This document shows positions 1 through 6,313 of a stretch of DNA of 12,864 bases, one piece after another. The translations under genes and the position numbers were made by a program. The notes below the pieces were generated by a model, which saw nothing but the letters and a program-made list of their open reading frames with translations, ran no database searches and had not been told where the DNA came from. This DNA comes from Bacteroidetes bacterium UBA6491 (GTDB lineage Bacteria; Bacteroidota; Bacteroidia; NS11-12g; UBA9320). The stretch spans positions 1 to 12,864 of the forward strand of contig DJML01000037.1 in NCBI GenBank assembly GCA_002436505.1. Direction: 5' to 3'. The first letter of the stretch is position 1. Each line of letters opens with the position of its first letter.

Positions 1-557
1 TCACCAACACCGGCAAAAACTGAAAGTCCTTCATAAGCCTTGGCAATGTTGTTGATCAATTCCATGATCAAAACTGTTTTACCAACGCCGGCACCTCCAA
101 ACAATCCGATCTTTCCGCCCTTTGCGTAAGGTTCCAAAAGATCGATCACCTTAATACCTGTGAAAAGTGGTTCCGTGCTAGTTGAAAGCTCTTCGTATAC
201 TGGAGCCTTCTGGTGGATCGCACGGCCGTTCTCTTTGCTGACCTCTCCGATACCATCGATCGCATCACCAACCACGTTAAAAAGTCTTCCTTTGATCTGT
301 TCTCCGACCGGCATGCGGATCGAGTCTCCCATATCAACAACTTCCATCCCTCTTACAAGACCTTCAGTTGAATCCATCGCGATCGCACGCACAACTTTTT
401 CACCAAGGTGTTGTTGGGTCTCAAGCACCAAAAGGGTGCCGTCTTCTTTCTTTACATGAAGTGAATTGTTGATCTTTGGTAGTGCAGATCCTTCTCCTTC
501 AAAGCTAACATCAACTACTGGGCCAATGATTTGAGAGATTTTTCCGGTGTTTGCCAT
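1..557 (-). CDS. atpD: ATP synthase F1 subunit beta, N-terminal part (runs off left edge)
   Basis: Catalytic beta subunit of the F1 sector of ATP synthase, which makes ATP on the cytoplasmic face of the inner membrane. Translating the minus strand from the ATG at 557 gives 185 codons, beginning MANTGKISQIIGPVVDV, the usual beta-barrel start of the family. The P-loop GGAGVGKT is at residues 154-161 (Lys160), preceded by the typical GIKVIDLLEPYAKGGKIGLF stretch. The frame stays open to base 1, so the rest of the nucleotide-binding domain (Walker B, the DELSEED region) and the C-terminus lie outside the window. No Shine-Dalgarno sequence precedes the ATG, which is normal for Bacteroidota. A well-formed promoter lies about 40 bases upstream, and the next gene is divergent, so atpD is the first gene of its transcript rather than internal to a full atp operon. 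Identification is near certain. Confidence 0.97.
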   Translation of the reverse strand, partial: MANTGKISQIIGPVVDVSFEGEGSALPKINNSLHVKKEDGTLLVLETQQHLGEKVVRAIAMDSTEGLVRGMEVVDMGDSIRMPVGEQIKGRLFNVVGDAIDGIGEVSKENGRAIHQKAPVYEELSTSTEPLFTGIKVIDLLEPYAKGGKIGLFGGAGVGKTVLIMELINNIAKAYEGLSVFAGVG

Positions 558-595
558 GTTCTTATTTAAGGTAAGCGTGTACTCAAAATTTGCCG

Positions 596-625
596 CAAAA
601 TTACACCTATTAACATTAATACAAA
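596..625 (-). promoter_or_regulatory. Bacteroidota sigma-A type promoter for atpD
   Basis: On the minus strand, TTTG (625-622) is followed after 18 bases by TAATTTTG (603-596). This matches the known Bacteroidota consensus of a -33 TTTG/TTG and a -7 TAnnTTTG. Transcription would start about 5-8 bases past the -7 box, near 588-591, giving a leader of about 31-34 bases before the ATG at 557. Both boxes and their spacing fit, so this is the best-supported promoter in the window. The start site itself is inferred. Confidence 0.7.
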
Positions 626-732
626 TTGTATTTGGTAAAAAATTAATATTTAACTGAAATCCCGATTGTAGACATCTGGGAATGGTGGAAAAATCCCCAG
701 AATTGGATTTTTTTTGTCATTTTAGAAAAAAA

Positions 733-764
733 TTTCCAAAATCTAGAAAAATTGTCTATTTTTG
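733..764 (+). promoter_or_regulatory. Probable promoter for the sigma-54 response regulator gene
   Basis: A perfect -7 box, TATTTTTG, lies at 757-764. Twenty bases upstream is a weak -33 candidate, TTTC (733-736), one base off TTTG. Transcription would begin around 769-772, leaving a leader of about 23-26 bases before the ATG at 795. The region is AT-rich, so the box could be chance. Its position between atpD and the regulator and its orientation support it. Confidence 0.45.
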
Positions 765-794
765 AAACATAGTCTAAAAGCTAAAATACTATTT

Positions 795-2141
795 ATGAAC
801 CAGGATTTTAAAATATTCGTCGTTGAGGATGATGTTTGGTATGGCGAGATCATGCAATATCACCTGTCACTCAATCCTGATGTATCTGTTAAAATATTCA
901 CTAACGGTAAGGATTTTCTTAAAGCGCTAGATGAGCAACCTTCTCTGGTAACTCTGGATTATTCGTTGCCGGATATTTCGGGTGAGGAAGTTCTGAGAAA
1001 GGTCAAGGAGTACAATCCCGAGATCCCTGTAGTGATTATTTCAGGTCAGGAAGATATTTCTACGGCTATAGGCCTGCTTAAAGATGGGGCCTACGATTAT
1101 ATCGTCAAGGATGACGATACAAAGGACCGTATCTGGAATGTCATTAAAAATATTCGTGAGAAAGTTGACCTGAAGGAGGAGATCTCCCAGCTGAAAACAC
1201 AGATCAGCCAGAAGTACGACTTCAGTAAAACGATCATCGGGAACAGTCCGCCGATGAAAAGGGTGTACAACCTGATCCAAAAGGCGATAAGTTCTAATAT
1301 TACTGTTTCTATAACCGGTGAAACAGGTACAGGAAAAGAAGTCGTTGCAAAAGCGATCCACTACAATTCGGTCCGAAAGAGTAAACCTTTCGTCGCGGTT
1401 AACATAACTGCCATACCCTCCGAGCTGATAGAAAGTGAATTGTTCGGGCACGAAAAGGGCGCATTTACAGGCGCCATAGCCAGAAGAATAGGTAAGTTTG
1501 AAGAGGCTACTGGCGGTACTATTTTCCTGGATGAGATCGGTGAAATGGACATAAATATGCAGTCCAAACTGCTGCGTGTGCTTCAGGAAAAAGAACTGAC
1601 GCGCGTGGGAGGATCAGGGCATGTGAAACTGAATTGTCGTGTATTGGTGGCTACGCACCGGGATCTTGCCGAAGAGGTTAGAAAAGGGAATTTCAGGGAA
1701 GATCTGTATTACCGATTGCTTGGTTTGCCTATTGCATTGCCTCCGCTTAGAGAACGTGGAAATGATATTCTTCTTCTTGCAAAGCACTTTATTGATGAGT
1801 ATTGCACTGAGAACGATATGGAAAAACTAAGCATTTCTCCTAAGGCGCAAAGTAAAATGCTTAAGTACCCATGGCCAGGAAATATCCGTGAACTTAAGGC
1901 AGTGATGGAACTTTCATGTGTAATGACGGACAGGGACACCATTGAAGAAGAGCATATCTCTTTCAATTCAACAGGTTCTATTGACACATTGCTTCAGGCG
2001 GAAATGCCACTGGAGGACTATAAAAATAAGATTGTAAAGCACTACCTCGATAAATACAATGGCGATGTAGTGACTGTAGCACGTAAACTGCAGATCGGTA
2101 AATCGACCATATACCGGATGATGCAGGAAAATGTGATCTGA
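795..2141 (+). CDS. Sigma-54-dependent response regulator (REC, AAA+, Fis-type HTH)
   Basis: NtrC-family activator of RNA polymerase carrying sigma-54. From the ATG at 795 it is 448 residues. An N-terminal receiver domain has the acidic cluster E11-D12-D13, phospho-acceptor D55, S83 and K105. A short helical linker spans about 122-140. The AAA+ ATPase has Walker A GETGTGKE (175-182), the sigma-54 contact loop GAFTGA (222-227), Walker B with D246-E247, arginine-finger region FREDLYYRL (300-308) and the sensor II stretch WPGNIREL (360-367). A Fis-like helix-turn-helix lies at about 420-445. All catalytic elements are present, so it should be an active, phosphorylation-controlled activator. The open frame extends 11 codons upstream to a TTG at 762, but that TTG overlaps the -7 box, so the ATG at 795 is preferred. 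K105 is followed by Asp rather than the Pro usual in receivers. Its target genes cannot be told from the sequence, and no cognate kinase lies nearby. Confidence 0.95.
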   Translation: MNQDFKIFVVEDDVWYGEIMQYHLSLNPDVSVKIFTNGKDFLKALDEQPSLVTLDYSLPDISGEEVLRKVKEYNPEIPVVIISGQEDISTAIGLLKDGAYDYIVKDDDTKDRIWNVIKNIREKVDLKEEISQLKTQISQKYDFSKTIIGNSPPMKRVYNLIQKAISSNITVSITGETGTGKEVVAKAIHYNSVRKSKPFVAVNITAIPSELIESELFGHEKGAFTGAIARRIGKFEEATGGTIFLDEIGEMDINMQSKLLRVLQEKELTRVGGSGHVKLNCRVLVATHRDLAEEVRKGNFREDLYYRLLGLPIALPPLRERGNDILLLAKHFIDEYCTENDMEKLSISPKAQSKMLKYPWPGNIRELKAVMELSCVMTDRDTIEEEHISFNSTGSIDTLLQAEMPLEDYKNKIVKHYLDKYNGDVVTVARKLQIGKSTIYRMMQENVI

Positions 2142-2179
2142 CTATTGGATAACTCAGATTCCATGAATGGGGTCTACCG

Positions 2180-2209
2180 AAAAACGAGCAATTTAAATTG
2201 CTCGTTTTT
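2180..2209. terminator. Symmetric rho-independent terminator after the response regulator gene
   Basis: A perfect inverted repeat without spacer: aaaaacgagcaattt (2180-2194) followed by its exact complement aaattgctcgttttt (2195-2209), then cgttttt. In RNA the GC-containing core gagcaa/ttgctc pairs, with a U-run on the 3' side. An A-run on the other side makes it equally good in the opposite direction. It begins 38 bases past the regulator's stop codon and separates that gene from the Hpt gene, implying that the two are mostly transcribed separately. Confidence 0.85.
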
Positions 2210-2234
2210 CGTTTTTATGGGTACTGAAGTTCTG

Positions 2235-2250
2235 ATTGATATATATCAAT
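2235..2250. promoter_or_regulatory. 16-base perfect palindrome upstream of the Hpt gene (possible operator)
   Basis: ATTGATATATATCAAT at 2235-2250 is perfectly self-complementary. It lies 47 bases before the Hpt start codon, and its right edge overlaps a near-consensus -7 box (CAATTTTG, 2247-2254, one mismatch to TAnnTTTG). Position and symmetry suit a binding site for a dimeric regulator. The surrounding DNA is AT-rich, which raises the odds of a chance palindrome, and no regulator is implied by the sequence alone. Confidence 0.3.
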
Positions 2251-2297
2251 TTTGAATTTTTATTGAATAATATTTAATCCTAGTTAACTTAGCGGCG

Positions 2298-2639
2298 ATG
2301 AGTGACAATCAACTGTATAATCTTGAACAATTGGAAGCGATGGCATCCGGAGATGTGGCTTTCGTAAATAAAATGGTTGGAATGTTCATCGATCTTACTC
2401 CTGAGGTTATTGATCGTATGAAGGACGGATTTGCATCCGACGACCTTGAAGACATGGGAGCGGCGGCCCATAAAATTAAACCTTCCATTGATATGATGGG
2501 CATAAAGGTTCTGTATCAGAAAATACGCGACCTGGAACAGTTTGGTAAAAATCGTCAGAACATGGACCAGATCCCAGGGCTGCTGAATGAGGTGGTGTCT
2601 ACACTGGAAGCAGTGATTGAACAATTGAAGGCCAGGTGA
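2298..2639 (+). CDS. Stand-alone Hpt (histidine phosphotransfer) protein
   Basis: A 113-residue protein consisting of a single Hpt domain, the four-helix-bundle carrier that passes phosphoryl groups between receiver domains in multistep phosphorelays. The signature AAAHKIKPSIDMMG (residues 55-68) carries the phospho-accepting His58 and the lysines usual around it. There is no kinase, receiver or membrane segment, so it should be a soluble shuttle. It follows the sigma-54 response regulator in the same direction, but a strong terminator and 156 bases separate them. A link is plausible: the Hpt could charge or drain D55 of that regulator, or serve a hybrid kinase elsewhere. Its stop codon abuts the stop codon of the opposing pdxJ. 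Family assignment is firm; the partner is inference. Confidence 0.9.
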   Translation: MSDNQLYNLEQLEAMASGDVAFVNKMVGMFIDLTPEVIDRMKDGFASDDLEDMGAAAHKIKPSIDMMGIKVLYQKIRDLEQFGKNRQNMDQIPGLLNEVVSTLEAVIEQLKAR

Positions 2640-3365
2640 TCAGGTAAGTTTGTTCTTGTACATCTGAACAACATTCTCCAATCCGTAATAGATAGCATCA
2701 CATATAAGCGCATGCCCGATGCTTACTTCTTTGATTTCCGGGATCTCTTTTATGAAATATTCGAGGTTGGCAAGGTCAAGATCATGCCCGGCATTAACGT
2801 CTATCCCGGCTTCAGCAGCTAGTTGCGCTGTCTTTATATATGGTGCAATGGCTTTTTCGGGTGAATTGTGAAAGCCGGCGGCATAGCTTTCAGTATAAAG
2901 TTCTATTCGTTCTGCTCCTGTTTTCCAGGCCCACTCGATCTGGTACGGGTCCGGATCAAGAAACACTGAAGTGCGGATGCCTGCCCTCTTGAATTCACTG
3001 ATCACGTCTTTCAGAAAACTCAGGTTTTCTTTGCAATCCCAACCTGCATCTGAGGTCAGCACATTTACCGCGTCCGGAACAAGGGTTACCTGGGTCGGTC
3101 TGATTTGAAGCACCAGATCCATGAAATCCTTTACCGGATTCCCCTCAATATTGTATTCGGTAACAATGACATCTTTTATATCCTTCGCATCCTGATAACG
3201 TATGTGCCTTTCATCTGGCCGTGGATGAACGGTGATGCCATCAGCACCATATGCCTGGCAGTCAATTGCGGCTTTTACAACATCCGGATTGTTCCCTCCG
3301 CGTGCATTGCGGAGTGTCGCAAATTTGTTGATATTAACACTTAGCTTAGGGCGATCTGACAGCAT
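2640..3365 (-). CDS. pdxJ: Pyridoxine 5'-phosphate synthase
   Basis: Last step of the DXP-dependent vitamin B6 route: condenses 1-deoxy-D-xylulose 5-phosphate with 3-amino-2-oxopropyl phosphate to pyridoxine 5'-phosphate in the cytoplasm. From the ATG at 3365 it is 241 residues, the normal family length. It opens with the family start KLSVNINKFATLRNARGGN. The TIM-barrel motifs include TVHPRPDERHI (45-55, His47), NIEG (72-75, probable catalytic Glu74), FLDPD (135-139), VNAGHDL (190-196, His194) and the C-terminal IGHALICDAI phosphate-binding stretch. The frame extends 18 codons upstream to 3419, but those residues precede the normal family start, so the internal ATG is preferred. It converges on the Hpt gene with no intergenic base and is divergent from the outer-membrane operon. 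B6 synthesis in this bacterium is likely but not proven by this gene alone. Confidence 0.95.
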   Translation of the reverse strand: MLSDRPKLSVNINKFATLRNARGGNNPDVVKAAIDCQAYGADGITVHPRPDERHIRYQDAKDIKDVIVTEYNIEGNPVKDFMDLVLQIRPTQVTLVPDAVNVLTSDAGWDCKENLSFLKDVISEFKRAGIRTSVFLDPDPYQIEWAWKTGAERIELYTESYAAGFHNSPEKAIAPYIKTAQLAAEAGIDVNAGHDLDLANLEYFIKEIPEIKEVSIGHALICDAIYYGLENVVQMYKNKLT

Positions 3366-3373
3366 TTGGAGCG

Positions 3374-3381
3374 CAAAGTTA
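3374..3381 (-). promoter_or_regulatory. Possible -7 box just upstream of pdxJ
   Basis: TAACTTTG on the minus strand (3381-3374) matches TAnnTTTG, but only 8 bases separate it from the ATG at 3365, which would leave a leader of about 1-4 bases. No TTTG or TTG lies at the expected distance upstream. Either pdxJ is almost leaderless or the match is chance. Confidence 0.25.
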
Positions 3382-3509
3382 TTCAATAATCGCAATCTGT
3401 ATAATGAATTGCGTGGCACTTGTTAGTCCTCAGAATCTGTTTCTAAAACCTGCTATTTGTTATTTACCAGATGTAGCGCACCTGTGACCTGCTGTTTTTA
3501 CAATTTGCG

Positions 3510-4280
3510 ATGGTGAGATCAACCATTCTGACCATTATCGCATTTGGTGTATCATGCAGCTTTGCCCAGGTTCCTTCATCCGTTCAAAAAGGTACCGGAA
3601 GCGGTGTCTTGTTCAGCCTGCCCGAATACACCTTCTCTTTGCCAAACGCAACGTTGAAAAATTTATCGAATTCTTTGAGTCTGGAGCATACTCGTGAGCA
3701 CTGGTCGGGGGAACTCGCTTCCTACCGGTTGCAATGCAGAATGAAAACAGATAAGTCGCTGCTTTCACTGTTATTTAACCGTTCAGGATATTCTGTAAGC
3801 AGTAAAAGCACAGCTTTTTTCAATGCTGGATTAAAAATCACCGACGACTGGTCCCTCGGGGCCGGTATAGGATTGTTCCACGCTGCACTTGGTGATCTAA
3901 AGGAACCTTACCGCATCGGGGCTGATCTTATATCATTTTATAATTTGTCGGAAGATATCCTCATAGGAAGCCATATTTACTACTATCAATTGTTCAGATA
4001 TAACCTGGGAGTCAGATTGCGTCTTTCAGATAAATCGGAATGGTATATTGAGAACAGTTACAATGGAACCCAGGTGCGATGGCACAGCGGCCTGATGTAT
4101 TTTGTTGATAGTATCATACAAATAACTGCGGGATTTCAGAATGTTCCCGCACGACCTTCATTTGGTCTTCTTTTTCATCTGACGAATATTTCATTCAATT
4201 TCAGCAATGAATTCCATCCAAATCTGGGGATGCTTTCTTCTTTATCGGTTCAGTTCTTTTTTCAAGGGGGTGAAAGATGA
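3510..4280 (+). CDS. Exported beta-rich protein of unknown function, probable outer-membrane barrel
   Basis: A 256-residue protein that I cannot assign to a named family. Residues 1-20 form a signal peptide (MVRSTILTIIAFGVSCSFAQ), with cleavage likely after Ala19 or Gln20. The Cys at 16 is not in a clear lipobox. The mature part is dominated by short alternating hydrophobic/polar stretches with many aromatics and glycines (for example IGSHIYYYQLFRYNLGVRLRL) and ends in a strand, SSLSVQFFF, then QGGER. This is the look of a transmembrane beta barrel. The last two strands (GLLFHLTNISFNFSNEFHPNLG and after) faintly recall the closing strands of FadL/PorV-type barrels, a resemblance too weak to rely on. 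It overlaps the following HhH gene by four bases (ATGA), so the two products are made together and probably act together in the envelope. Confidence 0.75.
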   Translation: MVRSTILTIIAFGVSCSFAQVPSSVQKGTGSGVLFSLPEYTFSLPNATLKNLSNSLSLEHTREHWSGELASYRLQCRMKTDKSLLSLLFNRSGYSVSSKSTAFFNAGLKITDDWSLGAGIGLFHAALGDLKEPYRIGADLISFYNLSEDILIGSHIYYYQLFRYNLGVRLRLSDKSEWYIENSYNGTQVRWHSGLMYFVDSIIQITAGFQNVPARPSFGLLFHLTNISFNFSNEFHPNLGMLSSLSVQFFFQGGER

Positions 4281-6259
4281 AAAATGGGCCACATGGTGTT
4301 GGTTGGCGAACTGCAATTCGGATTCTTCTATTGTGTGCTTTTATCATTATTGATACTCACACTGTTCAAGGACAAATACCGGAGTTATCTGTTGAGCAGG
4401 ATGTTGAATCCTATGTGACAGATAATGACAAAATTAGTGCAGCACTGGAGGACCTCCAGGATTTTGGCCGTAACCGTAGGATCGATCCTAATCGGCTTAA
4501 TATCCCTGACATGTTGAAATTCATGAACATGGATGAAGTGACAGCAGTACGTCTTCATATCATGAATTACGGACCGCTGGGAACCGTTTGGGAATTGCAG
4601 GCGATAAAAGGGATATCTGTTCAAAGGGCACGTGAACTGGCACCTTATTTTCGATTTAATAAAAGAAAGACTTTCCGTGAAGAAACCACCGAGTTCCTTT
4701 TTTTAACAACGATCAAGGACGGCCTTCATTACATTCCCGGACACTCCATTCGGTTGAGGGGACAAACAGACAACGGCTTCAAGTATCATGTTACCTGTGA
4801 TCAGGATGACAGTGAACCTTTCACAATTAATAACCGACAGACAGGATATGACTTTGTCTCGGCAGGAATGGAATTCAGTCCTCCTCAATTTCAGTCAATG
4901 AAAATCATTATAGGGGATTTCAGGGCCGTTTTTGCTCAGGGTCTGACCCTTGGCCAGGGGTTTGGGATACAGAAAAGTGTCGATCTCAACCTTATGGTCC
5001 TTGGAGGCGACAGGGCAGGACTTCATCGTTCTACGGCTGAATCTGGCTTTATGCGTGGTTTCCTTGTTAATTTTAAAGGCAAGGAGCTTACCTGTTCGCT
5101 CATAGGAAGCAGGAGGAACGAAAAGGCCACGTTGTATACAGATGAGCAGGGTAATCAGTATTTCCGGGCATTTTACACCGGTATTAACGGGTATGGCTCT
5201 CCAGACCGTGGAACAGTTGATTTGAAGGAAACAGCCGTACGGATCCATTCACAATTATTAAATTCAGAGATCGGGGTCACGCAGTACTTTAGAATTACTG
5301 ATGTTCCAATGTACGCTCTTGATCAGCATAAAGTGCTTACAGGTCATCCTGGAAGGATCTATTTTCGTCATGGTCTCGACTGGAGCACTGTGATAGGCAC
5401 GTTCTATTTCTTCGGAGAAGCAACTGTGGCTGCAGGAAAAAAGACATCAATCGTTACCGGTTTACTGAAATCTTTGAGCAAACAACTTGATATTTCTGTG
5501 ATCCTGAGAAATTATGATCTTGATCCGGTGAACTATAACAAGTTTGGTATCAGTGAGGGGTCCACGGCATCCAACGAGCGGGGGACCTTGTTCGCTTTGT
5601 CGTACAGCATTGACAAAAGGAACCGTATTCAATGGTTGACCGATCTGTATCACAAGCCACTGGCACAGGGCATAACCCCCGGTCCTGTATATGGATTTGA
5701 ACACATTATCAAATTATCGGGATCATGGCAGAGAGAAAGTAGTATTTACCTGCAGTTAAGCTCTAAAGAGCGCACCGGGTATTTTACCAGGTCAGGCGAT
5801 CCGGTGAAGTTTCCCCGACAACAAAAAAAATACAATTACAGAATTCAACTGGAACACGGAATAAATGGGTTTCTCCGCATGCGGATGCGGGTAATGGGAG
5901 CGTTCGATCCAGGAGTGGACGGGCAATGGTCTGGCCTTGGATATGCGGATATGCGTTACAAACCGGATCATGCAAGGAGCAGTTTCTCTTTCAGATGGAG
6001 CTTTTTTATAATTCCCGATTATTCGCTCAGGCTTTATGTGTACGAGAATGATGTGCTCTACAGCCACAGTATACCGGCTTTCGGGAAAAGCGGGACCAGA
6101 GTGTATGCTATATGGACATACCGTTTATCAAAAAGATTCCGCATTCAGTTGAAGTCAGGATTATCCTTATTTCAGGAAGGCATCGAGCCTAATGAAAGGT
6201 CTGTTTATCCATTGAAAGGGATTCCAGATGTACGTATATTGATCAGATGGAAGAAGTAG
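4277..6259 (+). CDS. Exported helix-hairpin-helix protein with a long beta-rich C-terminal region
   Basis: A 660-residue protein. A signal peptide covers about residues 1-32 (hydrophobic core IRILLLCAFIII, cleavage likely after VQG). Residues 74-127 hold two helix-hairpin-helix units, the first around NIPDMLKFMNMDEVTAVRLHIMNYGPL and the second around ELQAIKGISVQRARELAPYF, resembling the DNA-binding module of ComEA. The remaining 530 or so residues are rich in alternating hydrophobic/polar strands, glycine and aromatics, consistent with a large outer-membrane barrel ending RILIRWKK. ComEA-like HhH domains on exported proteins are known from DNA uptake, but for this larger Bacteroidota family the role is not settled, and HhH units can also bind protein. 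It starts inside the stop codon of the preceding envelope gene, with a G-rich stretch (aggggg, 4265-4270) placed like a Shine-Dalgarno sequence. Fold call is firm for HhH, moderate for the barrel; function is unknown. Confidence 0.85.
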   Translation: MKNGPHGVGWRTAIRILLLCAFIIIDTHTVQGQIPELSVEQDVESYVTDNDKISAALEDLQDFGRNRRIDPNRLNIPDMLKFMNMDEVTAVRLHIMNYGPLGTVWELQAIKGISVQRARELAPYFRFNKRKTFREETTEFLFLTTIKDGLHYIPGHSIRLRGQTDNGFKYHVTCDQDDSEPFTINNRQTGYDFVSAGMEFSPPQFQSMKIIIGDFRAVFAQGLTLGQGFGIQKSVDLNLMVLGGDRAGLHRSTAESGFMRGFLVNFKGKELTCSLIGSRRNEKATLYTDEQGNQYFRAFYTGINGYGSPDRGTVDLKETAVRIHSQLLNSEIGVTQYFRITDVPMYALDQHKVLTGHPGRIYFRHGLDWSTVIGTFYFFGEATVAAGKKTSIVTGLLKSLSKQLDISVILRNYDLDPVNYNKFGISEGSTASNERGTLFALSYSIDKRNRIQWLTDLYHKPLAQGITPGPVYGFEHIIKLSGSWQRESSIYLQLSSKERTGYFTRSGDPVKFPRQQKKYNYRIQLEHGINGFLRMRMRVMGAFDPGVDGQWSGLGYADMRYKPDHARSSFSFRWSFFIIPDYSLRLYVYENDVLYSHSIPAFGKSGTRVYAIWTYRLSKRFRIQLKSGLSLFQEGIEPNERSVYPLKGIPDVRILIRWKK

Positions 6260-6288
6260 TAAAGTAAGAAACTGGAATTGCAAAACCG

Positions 6289-6313
6289 GATATCAAAGTT
6301 TGTCTTTGATATC
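6289..6313 (-). terminator. Hairpin over the merR stop codon, probable terminator
   Basis: Ten-base perfect stem: gatatcaaag (6289-6298), five-base loop, ctttgatatc (6304-6313). Read on the minus strand, the hairpin starts within the last merR codons, includes the TGA stop (6295-6293) in its 3' arm, and is followed by CGG and then TTTT, a short U-run. It fits termination of the M23-merR transcript. On the plus strand no T-run follows, although the stem could still slow transcripts from the convergent HhH gene ending at 6259. The stem is AT-rich, so strength is uncertain. Confidence 0.55.

Noticed and set aside
160..459. Plus-strand open frame of 99 codons over atpD
   Set aside because: The minus strand here encodes unmistakable ATP synthase beta sequence; the plus frame is a shadow.
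1041..1451. Minus-strand open frame of 136 codons inside the response regulator
   Set aside because: It lies wholly antisense to a confidently identified gene, shows no family features and is explained by the codon pattern of the real frame.
2163..2255. Possible small gene starting at ATG 2163
   Set aside because: It would run straight through the terminator hairpin and the palindrome.
3497..3509. TAcaaTTTG just before the 3510 gene as a promoter box
   Set aside because: Spacer is three instead of two bases, and transcription would begin inside the coding region.
4079..4095. TGGCAC-like sequences (for example at 4080 and 3414) as sigma-54 promoters
   Set aside because: None has the required GC/TGC -12 element at the right distance or a sensible position before a gene start.
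4895..5248. Minus-strand open frame of 117 codons inside the HhH gene
   Set aside because: Antisense shadow; no recognisable motif and no promoter.
5875..5884. Palindrome CCGCATGCGG inside the HhH gene
   Set aside because: Ten bases, deep in coding sequence for a Leu-Arg-Met-Arg run, with no reason to be regulatory.
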